Shown here: positions 1 to 6,144 of the stretch, piece by piece | Layout of the letters: every line of letters begins with the position of its first letter | Numbering within the stretch: position 1 is the first letter of the stretch | Assembly: GCA_963974485.1 (NCBI GenBank) | Contig: CAXBBS010000025.1 | Coordinates: 1-7,653, forward strand | From: JAALKW01 sp963974485 | GTDB lineage: Bacteria > Pseudomonadota > Gammaproteobacteria > Legionellales > Legionellaceae | DNA: 7,653 nucleotides | Direction of reading: 5' to 3' | Notes under the pieces: generated by a model | What the model saw: the letters and a program-made list of their open reading frames with translations, nothing else | What the model was told of the DNA's origin: nothing | The model's database searches: none | Position numbers and translations under genes: made by a program

Positions 1-55
1 AACCCCCAACCTGCGGTTTTGGAGACCGCCGCTCTGCCAATTGAGCTACTGGCCT
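1..55 (-). tRNA. tRNA-Trp (CCA anticodon), 3' part cut off by the window edge
   Basis: The minus strand from 55 downward reads as a tRNA 5' portion: acceptor strand AGGCCAG (55-49), a D arm with stem GCTC/GAGC, anticodon stem GCGGT/ACCGC, and a loop carrying the anticodon CCA (22-20), which reads the tryptophan codon UGG. The T arm begins at the edge, and roughly 20 bases including the 3' acceptor strand lie outside. Its place directly after tuf on the same strand matches the tuf, tRNA-Trp, secE, nusG order known from many gammaproteobacteria, so secE would be expected just beyond the left edge (inference). Identity is clear; only completeness cannot be judged. Confidence 0.93.
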
Positions 56-64
56 ATATTCAAA

Positions 65-86
65 GGCCCGATATATACTTCGGGCC
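65..86 (-). terminator. GC-rich hairpin between tuf and tRNA-Trp (weak terminator or processing site)
   Basis: A perfect 7-bp stem GGCCCGA/TCGGGCC (65-71 paired with 80-86) encloses an 8-base AT-rich loop. In the minus-strand direction it lies 24 bases after the tuf stop codon and is followed by only three T residues before A/T-mixed sequence and the tRNA-Trp 5' end. This is a poor intrinsic terminator: it may attenuate transcription after tuf, protect the tuf mRNA 3' end, or help tRNA-Trp processing. The structure is seen; its role is inferred. Confidence 0.45.
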
Positions 87-110
87 CACACAACTGCAAA
101 ATCATCAATA

Positions 111-1295
111 TTACTCGATGATTTTAGCAACAACACCCGCACCAACGGTACGACCACCTTCCCGAATTGCAAAACGCAAACCTTCATGCATTGCAATCGG
201 AGCATGTAATGATATTTCAGCTTTAACGTTATCACCAGGCATAACCATTTCAATACCTTCCGGCAATTTACAGTTTCCTGTAACGTCGGTTGTTCTGAAA
301 TAAAACTGAGGACGGTATCCATCAAAAAATGGTGTGTGTCGACCACCTTCGTCTTTTGACAGAACATATATTTCTGCTTCAAAACGTACGTGCGGCTTAA
401 CCGTACCTGGATGCGCTAATACTTGACCACGCTCAACGTCTTCACGCTTAACGCCGCGAAGTAAAACACCCACGTTATCACCAGCTTGACCTTGATCTAG
501 CAACTTACGGAACATTTCAACACCCGTACACGTTGTTTTAACCGTGTCACGAATACCGATGATTTCAACTTCTTCGCCGACTTTAACCACACCGCTTTCA
601 ATACGACCGGTTACAACCGTTCCGCGACCTGAAATAGAGAACACATCTTCAATTGGCAACAAAAATGCTTTATCGGTATCACGCACAGGCTCAGGAATGT
701 AATCATCCATCGCTTGAACAAGTTTTTTAACCGACTCAACACCTTTTGCTTCACCTTCAAGCGCTTTCAATGCTGAACCAATAACCACTGGAATATCATC
801 TCCAGGGAAATCATATGAGCTCAACAAATCACGAACTTCCATTTCAACCAGCTCTAAAAGCTCTTCATCATCAACCATGTCAGCTTTATTCAAGAAAACA
901 ACGATGCAAGGCACACCAACCTGACGAGACAACAAAATGTGCTCGCGAGTTTGAGGCATAGGACCATCAGCAGCTGAAACAACCAAGATACCACCGTCCA
1001 TTTGCGCAGCACCCGTAATCATGTTTTTCACATAATCCGCGTGACCTGGGCAATCAACGTGAGCATAGTGACGTGTAGGAGATTCATATTCAACATGCGC
1101 TGTTGAAATCGTAATACCACGAGCTCGCTCTTCTGGCGCTTTATCAATATTTTCAAAAGCTACTGCTGAACCACCAGACATCTCTGCCATAACTTTTGTG
1201 ATTGCAGCGGTCAACGTCGTTTTACCGTGGTCAACGTGACCAATTGTACCGACATTTACGTGCGGCTTATTACGTTCAAATTTTTCCTTAGCCAT
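111..1295 (-). CDS. tuf: Translation elongation factor Tu (EF-Tu), tufB-position copy
   Basis: EF-Tu is the GTPase that carries aminoacyl-tRNA to the ribosomal A site in the cytoplasm. The 394-residue product has the standard bacterial length. Domain I shows the P-loop GHVDHGKT (19-26), switch I RGITI (59-63), DCPGH (81-85, with catalytic His85), NKAD (136-139) and the SALKAL guanine-specificity segment near 174-179. Domains II and III are complete, including RGTVVTGR, CTGVEMFRKLLD and the conserved C-terminal GLRFAIREGGRTVGAGVVAKIIE region. The ATG at 1295-1293 is preceded 8 bases upstream by a GGGGAG Shine-Dalgarno sequence (1309-1304), and the stop is TAA. It lies 35 bases after tRNA-Thr(GGU) with no obvious promoter between, so it is probably expressed from the upstream tRNA promoters as in E. 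coli tufB. A second tuf copy (tufA in the str operon) is common in this group but is not in this window. Confidence 0.99.
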   Translation of the reverse strand: MAKEKFERNKPHVNVGTIGHVDHGKTTLTAAITKVMAEMSGGSAVAFENIDKAPEERARGITISTAHVEYESPTRHYAHVDCPGHADYVKNMITGAAQMDGGILVVSAADGPMPQTREHILLSRQVGVPCIVVFLNKADMVDDEELLELVEMEVRDLLSSYDFPGDDIPVVIGSALKALEGEAKGVESVKKLVQAMDDYIPEPVRDTDKAFLLPIEDVFSISGRGTVVTGRIESGVVKVGEEVEIIGIRDTVKTTCTGVEMFRKLLDQGQAGDNVGVLLRGVKREDVERGQVLAHPGTVKPHVRFEAEIYVLSKDEGGRHTPFFDGYRPQFYFRTTDVTGNCKLPEGIEMVMPGDNVKAEISLHAPIAMHEGLRFAIREGGRTVGAGVVAKIIE

Positions 1296-1330
1296 CGGAA
1301 AGTCTCCCCATCTAGTTATCTATCATCATG

Positions 1331-1406
<76 letters not shown>

Positions 1407-1434
1407 ATTGATACGCCCTACGGTTTTTAAATAT

Positions 1435-1508
1435 TGGAGCGGGTGATGGGAATCGAACCCACACTATCAGCTTGGAAGGCTGAAGTTCTACCGTTGAACT
1501 ACACCCGC
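1435..1508 (-). tRNA. glyT: tRNA-Gly (TCC anticodon)
   Basis: A complete 74-base cloverleaf: acceptor GCGGGTG/CACCCGC, D arm GTTC/GAAC, anticodon stem TCAGC/GCTGA with anticodon TCC, T arm GTGGG/CCCAT with TTCGATT loop, discriminator T and encoded CCA (1437-1435). It reads glycine codons GGA/GGG. It sits 28 bases before tRNA-Thr(GGT) and 22 bases after tRNA-Tyr, within the same tandem array, matching glyT of the E. coli tufB operon. Confidence 0.98.
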
Positions 1509-1530
1509 AGTCTTTCTTTTACTATGTATC

Positions 1531-1615
1531 TGGTGGAGGGAGGAGGATTCGAACCTCCGAAGGCTGAGCCGTCAGATTTACAGTCTGATCCCTTTGACCG
1601 CTCGGGAATCCCTCC
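1531..1615 (-). tRNA. tyrU: tRNA-Tyr (GTA anticodon)
   Basis: A complete 85-base class II tRNA with the long variable arm expected for bacterial tRNA-Tyr. The acceptor is GGAGGGA/TCCCTCC, the anticodon stem TCAGA/TCTGA carries anticodon GTA, the variable arm lies between the anticodon and T arms, the T arm is GGAGG/CCTCC with TTCGAAT, and CCA is encoded (1533-1531). It reads UAU/UAC. A promoter-like element ends 12 bases before its 5' end, so it may head a second transcript as well as being read from the upstream promoter. Confidence 0.98.
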
Positions 1616-1627
1616 AAAAAGAACGCC

Positions 1628-1656
1628 ATTGTCTTTCATGATGCGGTGAAAGTCAA
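1628..1656 (-). promoter_or_regulatory. Predicted internal promoter between tRNA-Thr(TGT) and tRNA-Tyr
   Basis: On the minus strand a -35 box TTGACT (1656-1651, 5 of 6 matches to TTGACA) is separated by exactly 17 bases from a -10 box GACAAT (1633-1628, 4 of 6 matches to TATAAT). Initiation would fall about 5-7 bases before the mature 5' end of tRNA-Tyr at 1615. The 84-base gap here is much longer than the 22-28-base gaps between the other tRNAs, which fits a regulatory insert. Prediction by eye. Confidence 0.55.
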
Positions 1657-1699
1657 TCATTTTAAGGCGATAGAAGTGGTTTTCTACAACTATTTTCTA

Positions 1700-1775
1700 T
1701 GGTGCTGGCACCAGGAGTCGAACCCGGGACCTACTGATTACAAATCAGTTGCTCTACCAACTGAGCTATGCCAGC
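1700..1775 (-). tRNA. thrU: tRNA-Thr (TGT anticodon)
   Basis: A complete 76-base cloverleaf: acceptor GCTGGCA/TGCCAGC, D arm GCTC/GAGC, anticodon stem ACTGA/TCAGT with anticodon TGT, T arm CCGGG/CCTGG with TTCGACT loop, discriminator A and encoded CCA (1702-1700). It reads threonine codons ACA/ACG. It is the first gene of the tRNA-tuf operon, corresponding to thrU of E. coli, and begins only about four bases after the predicted transcription start. Confidence 0.98.
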
Positions 1776-1786
1776 AATCGGAGGGC

Positions 1787-1815
1787 ATCATACCGCATTT
1801 TTTATACCTTGCCTA
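1787..1815 (-). promoter_or_regulatory. Predicted promoter of the tRNA-tuf operon with GC-rich discriminator
   Basis: On the minus strand the -10 box TATGAT (1792-1787, 5 of 6 matches) lies 17 bases after a -35 box TAGGCA (1815-1810, 4 of 6 matches). The bases after the -10 are GCCCTCCG, a GC-rich discriminator typical of stable-RNA promoters that are repressed by ppGpp/DksA during amino-acid starvation (established for E. coli tRNA and rRNA promoters, inferred here). Initiation near 1779 would leave a leader of about four bases. The -35 box is only 6 bases from the stop codon of the RND pump gene, so any upstream activating sequence, such as Fis sites or an UP element, would lie inside that coding region. 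Confidence 0.7.
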
Positions 1816-1821
1816 GTACAA

Positions 1822-4800
1822 TTAGCTCGATATCTTCACTTGAGTTGAGTTTGACCGATAATTACGCATAACCAAAACAAAAAACAACGGCGTAATCAAC
1901 GTAGCTAAACATGTTGAGCCCAGCATGCCACCAATAATCCCGGTTCCAACAGAATGCTGTGCATGTGCGCCAGCACCCGTGGCCGTGACCAATGGAACCG
2001 CGCCAAAAATAAACGCAAGTGACGTCATGATAATCGGCCTAAATCTAATATTTGCGGCATACAAAGCCGCTTCTTGCGCGGGCATGTTCTCAGAGCGAAC
2101 TTTGTCGTATGCCGCCTCCACAATTAAAATTACATTTTTAGCCGACAGACCAATCAAAGCAAGCAAGCTAATTTGAAAATAAATATTATTTGGCATGGTA
2201 AAAATAAACAACGCGAACATCGCGCCAAACAACGCACACGGCAATGCAAATAAAATTATGCACGGCAACGTCCACATCTCGTAAAGCGCACTTAAAATCA
2301 AGAACACCATAATTAACCCAAACACCACGGCAGCCGTAGACTTACTTCCCGCCAAGTTTTCTTGGTACGACGGCCCGAACCATTGGACCGAATATTTTTT
2401 TCCGACTACCTTGGGCGCTGCATCACGAATCGCATTCATCACGTCACCTTGTGTGTGACCGTGCTTCGTATCCGGATTCACCACAATTTGGCTCGCCAAG
2501 AAATCATTCAGTCGCGTCACAACTTCAGGTCCCGTTTTATATTTAACCGTAACTAGGCTTCCTATGGGCGTCATGGTGCCGTCTTTAGCTTTCACATACA
2601 CCGTATCCATGAGCTCAGGAACACTACGGTATCGATACTCACCCTGCATAATAATCCAATATAAATTATTCCATTTGGTAAAAAAATTAATATAATAATT
2701 ACCGTATGCTGATTGCAGTGCATGAAACACATCTTCATAGGTTACGCCGTAAAGATAGGTTTTACGTGCATCCACATCAATATATAATTGAGGCACGTTC
2801 ACATCATAAAACTGCTGTGCACTTAATACTGCAGGATAATTTTTTTCTAAATACTCAACCAATTTCACCGAGTCTCGATGCATCGCCTTGACGGAGACAG
2901 GTTGCCTTGCCTGAAGATAAAACGTGACCCCACCCAAAGGACTCATGCCTCGAATAGGTGGTTGGTTAAACGCAAGGCCATTAATATCTTTATTTTGATG
3001 ATTAATTTTGGTTGTAGCCGCGAGCGCCGCATCTACATCCTGTTTTTTACCCGGCCTATCAGCGTACGGCTTAAGCAAGGCATCCAACGTTGCTGTGTTG
3101 GTTTTATTTGAATTATTATCAGCAATGTCTCGCCCCACCATCATGCCAATCCGATCCATATAAGGCAGCTTAAGCATCTCACGTGCGATTTTTTTTGCTT
3201 GTGTTGTGGTGTAATCAAGTGAACCGGCCGATGCCACCTGTAATCGATTATAAAAATACCCCATATCTTCCAGAGGAATCAGCGATGTAGGCACTTTAAT
3301 AAATAATAAAATAACTAAAAAGCATATCCCTCCCCATATACACAACGTCTTTTTTACATGCCCCATCGTCCACATCACGATTTGAAGATATTTTTGAGTT
3401 AGATACTCAAATCCTGCATCAAATTTTTGAAAAAATATTTTCTTGGGCTTGGGATTCTCATAATCAACATTTTTTAAAAACAAACCGCATAACATCGGTG
3501 TAAGCGTTAAGGCAACAAGGCCTGATAACGTGACTGAAATCGCGATCGTCACGGCAAATTGCTTCATCAGAACGCCGCTGAAACCTCCCAAAAAAGTCAC
3601 GGGTATAAATACGGCGTTTAATACCAAAACAATTGCCATCACGGGTGCAGCAACTTCTTTCATCGCAGCAATGGCCGCATCCACCGAGCTGCATTTAGTT
3701 TCTTTCATGATGCGTTCGCTGCACTCCAAAACCACGATGGCGTCATCCACCACCATACCAATAGCCAACACCATACCAAACAACGTGAGTGTGTTAATCG
3801 AAAATCCTAAAGCATACGTAAACGCAAATGCTCCTATTATAGATACTGGAATAGCCAAGATAGGAATCATGGTTCCACGGAAATTCTGAATAAATAACAT
3901 CACAACAACAAACACCAACGCAAATGCAATCAACAACGTACTGATCACCGCTTTTATCGACAAAATAATAAAATCAGAGGAATCATACAGATTAAAAAAA
4001 TCGATGCCTGCAGGCATATGTTGTTTAATTTTATTCAATGCTTGGGTGATTTCATGCTTAACATAAATTTGGTTAGAACCAGGTATTAAATAGACTAAGA
4101 GTGCCGTGCCTTTATATTCATGAATTTTATTTTGCTTATCTTTTTTCATAAAATAAAAACGCGTTACATAACTTTGCGCCTCCATTTTAACATCAGCAAC
4201 ATCTTCGACACGCACGACCTGCACACCGTCCTGAGTTGCTCGAATCACGGTTTTTTTCAGCTGATCAATTTTTTTATAAAATCCCGGCGGATTAATCACA
4301 AAATTAAATTTTTCATGCGATTTCATCGGCTCCATCGCATTCTGACCAATGGCATATTGCATATTCTGATCATTGACCGCATTGACAATATCTTGCGTAT
4401 TCACTTTGTAGTAATTCATCTTATTGGTATCAAGCAACGCGCGCATTGCAAAGGCACGTTCACCGTGCAACAAAGCAACACCTACACCACGTACTTGTGA
4501 AATCACAGGGTACACATAGCGCACTAAATAATTACTAATATAGTTATTACTCAGCGATCCTGATTTGGAATAAAACGGAATCACAAGAAATAAATCCGGA
4601 TTCATCATCCGTACAGTAATGCCTTGCTGTTGCACTTGAAATGGGAGTTGGGGCATGGCTGTACTAATCCGGTTAAGCACATCCGCTTCGACCAGCTCTA
4701 AATTAGTACCGACTTCAAAATATATATTTAATACATACGTACTGTCCCCTGTCGACGATGACGATTGCATATAAATCATATGCGCAACACCTGACATTTG

Positions 4801-5004
4801 GAACTCAATCGGAGCTGCCACCGCATCGGCAATGGCCGCACTGCTTGCACCAGGAAATTTTGCTGTAACCGTCAGTGTCGGAGGAACAATATTAGGATAC
4901 TGCTCCATTGGCGAAGCATACATGGCAACAAGACCTGCAATTACGAGCACTATCGCAATCACGGTGGATAGAACAGGACGTAGAATAAAAAAACGGCAAA
5001 ACAT
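1822..5004 (-). CDS. RND efflux pump, inner-membrane permease subunit (HAE1/AcrB-MexB family)
   Basis: A 1060-residue proton-driven RND permease that exports substrates from the periplasm and inner membrane through an adaptor and outer-membrane channel. It has the duplicated RND layout: TM1 (about 8-30), a large periplasmic loop (about 31-345), TM2-TM6 (about 346-510), TM7 (about 551-572), a second periplasmic loop (about 573-885) and TM8-TM12 (about 890-1046). The proton relay is intact by alignment with AcrB: Asp420/Asp421 in GMVVDDAIVVLE, Lys956 in GLSAKN, Arg987 and Thr994 near RPIIMTS. Odd points are a charged insert around 284-299 and loss of the AcrB distal-pocket phenylalanines. The ATG at 5004 gives a normal RND N-terminus with the FFILRP motif and lies 3 bases after the adaptor stop. 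The motifs favour a drug/solvent-type (HAE1) pump over a heavy-metal type; substrate unknown. Confidence 0.96.
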   Translation of the reverse strand: MFCRFFILRPVLSTVIAIVLVIAGLVAMYASPMEQYPNIVPPTLTVTAKFPGASSAAIADAVAAPIEFQMSGVAHMIYMQSSSSTGDSTYVLNIYFEVGTNLELVEADVLNRISTAMPQLPFQVQQQGITVRMMNPDLFLVIPFYSKSGSLSNNYISNYLVRYVYPVISQVRGVGVALLHGERAFAMRALLDTNKMNYYKVNTQDIVNAVNDQNMQYAIGQNAMEPMKSHEKFNFVINPPGFYKKIDQLKKTVIRATQDGVQVVRVEDVADVKMEAQSYVTRFYFMKKDKQNKIHEYKGTALLVYLIPGSNQIYVKHEITQALNKIKQHMPAGIDFFNLYDSSDFIILSIKAVISTLLIAFALVFVVVMLFIQNFRGTMIPILAIPVSIIGAFAFTYALGFSINTLTLFGMVLAIGMVVDDAIVVLECSERIMKETKCSSVDAAIAAMKEVAAPVMAIVLVLNAVFIPVTFLGGFSGVLMKQFAVTIAISVTLSGLVALTLTPMLCGLFLKNVDYENPKPKKIFFQKFDAGFEYLTQKYLQIVMWTMGHVKKTLCIWGGICFLVILLFIKVPTSLIPLEDMGYFYNRLQVASAGSLDYTTTQAKKIAREMLKLPYMDRIGMMVGRDIADNNSNKTNTATLDALLKPYADRPGKKQDVDAALAATTKINHQNKDINGLAFNQPPIRGMSPLGGVTFYLQARQPVSVKAMHRDSVKLVEYLEKNYPAVLSAQQFYDVNVPQLYIDVDARKTYLYGVTYEDVFHALQSAYGNYYINFFTKWNNLYWIIMQGEYRYRSVPELMDTVYVKAKDGTMTPIGSLVTVKYKTGPEVVTRLNDFLASQIVVNPDTKHGHTQGDVMNAIRDAAPKVVGKKYSVQWFGPSYQENLAGSKSTAAVVFGLIMVFLILSALYEMWTLPCIILFALPCALFGAMFALFIFTMPNNIYFQISLLALIGLSAKNVILIVEAAYDKVRSENMPAQEAALYAANIRFRPIIMTSLAFIFGAVPLVTATGAGAHAQHSVGTGIIGGMLGSTCLATLITPLFFVLVMRNYRSNSTQVKISS

Positions 5005-5007
5005 AAA

Positions 5008-6144
5008 TTAAGCGTCCTTCAAAGCATCAATCGTCAGGGTTTGACCTGCGCTAATACGAATATTGCCGTGAGTCACCACCACGTCGCCCTCTTTGAGCCC
5101 TTCTTTTATCATCCATTGACCTTTACCGTACATTTTTCCTGTTATTATATAACGTTTAACCGCTTTATTATTTTCTACCAAATAAATATAGTGTCCAGAA
5201 TCATCGAGCATGATTGCTTCTTGGGGCAAACTAAACGTATTCAAATAACGAATGTTTTTAATAAATACCGTCACATATTGACCAGCCAATAATTTATTGT
5301 CCATCAACGTATTATCAACAAACGCTCGCATGTTCCAAGCGCCATTGGTCAATGCAATCCGTGTATCAATAAATTCAACATAACCTGCGTCTTTAATCAC
5401 TTTTCCATTCGCAAGCTCGATATCAATAGGAAATTTTGCATTATCTGGGATGCTTAAACTCTTATTCAACACACCATCTTCGATATCCAACCGCTGATTT
5501 TCTGGCATCGAAAATAATAAATACATTTGATTCACGGAATTCAGTTTATTTAGCACAGTTACAAACGCGGTCACCATCGAACCGATCGTCACCGCTCGCT
5601 CTGCAATATAACCATCGGCAGGAGAGCGTACCAAACAATATTTTAAGCTCAATTTGGTTCGTCCAATATCCGCCTCATCGGTTTCTACATCACCGACAGC
5701 CGCCATGTACTTAATGCGTTGTATTTCAACATCCTGTTTTGAAACCGCTTTGCTTTTATACAAACTTTGGTAGCGATCATAAATAATTTTATAATTATCT
5801 CGTGCGGCCTTGTCTTTAACCAGCGCACCTTCATAGCCTTTGAGTTCCCACTCAAAAGGCCGAGGATCCACTTGATAAATCGGCTGACCTTTTTTTACAA
5901 ACGTGCCCTCTGTGTAATATTTTTTATATATCACACCGCTAATTCGAGAAATCACTTGATAGTCCACCACACCCTGAACAAATGCAGGATAATTGAGAAC
6001 ATATTCAACATCATGCGTCGAAATTTTTTGCGCATCGACATGCGACCGTGGATCATCTTGTTTTGTTTTTTCAAAGCAGCCCACAAGCATCATGATCATG
6101 GTCAAGCTGAAAAGCATCCGTGGTCTACACAATAATTTATTCAT
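5008..6144 (-). CDS. RND efflux periplasmic adaptor (membrane fusion protein, AcrA/MexA type), lipoprotein
   Basis: A 378-residue adaptor that links the RND pump to the outer-membrane channel. The N-terminal signal (1-22) ends in the lipobox LVGC with Cys23 as the predicted lipidated residue. Two half-lipoyl segments (about 66-93 and 172-193) flank an alpha-helical hairpin (about 95-170) whose tip contains RxxxLxxxxxxS (Arg124, Leu128, Ser135), the motif known in AcrA/MexA to contact TolC/OprM. A beta-barrel region (about 205-300) and membrane-proximal domain (about 300-372) follow. The ATG overlaps the upstream channel gene's stop as ATGA (6144-6141) with no convincing Shine-Dalgarno sequence, so translation is probably coupled to that gene. 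Residue +2 after Cys23 is Phe, not the inner-membrane retention Asp known from AcrA of E. coli, so membrane placement is less certain. Confidence 0.95.
   Translation of the reverse strand: MNKLLCRPRMLFSLTMIMMLVGCFEKTKQDDPRSHVDAQKISTHDVEYVLNYPAFVQGVVDYQVISRISGVIYKKYYTEGTFVKKGQPIYQVDPRPFEWELKGYEGALVKDKAARDNYKIIYDRYQSLYKSKAVSKQDVEIQRIKYMAAVGDVETDEADIGRTKLSLKYCLVRSPADGYIAERAVTIGSMVTAFVTVLNKLNSVNQMYLLFSMPENQRLDIEDGVLNKSLSIPDNAKFPIDIELANGKVIKDAGYVEFIDTRIALTNGAWNMRAFVDNTLMDNKLLAGQYVTVFIKNIRYLNTFSLPQEAIMLDDSGHYIYLVENNKAVKRYIITGKMYGKGQWMIKEGLKEGDVVVTHGNIRISAGQTLTIDALKDA
5015..5020 (-). promoter_or_regulatory. Ribosome-binding site of the RND pump gene, inside the adaptor's last codons
   Basis: GAAGGA on the minus strand (5020-5015) lies 10 bases before the pump ATG (5004) and within the final codons of the adaptor gene. 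This supports the chosen pump start and means ribosomes finishing the adaptor cover the site, consistent with translational coupling of the two subunits. Confidence 0.6.

Noticed and set aside
19..303. Plus-strand reading frame of 94 codons
   Set aside because: It crosses tRNA-Trp and the antisense of the conserved EF-Tu C-terminus; it has no recognisable domain and no ribosome-binding site of note.
3464..4500. Reading frames of 76-126 codons overlapping the RND pump gene on either strand
   Set aside because: They lie wholly inside a clearly conserved pump gene, show no domain features and have compositions expected of shadow frames.
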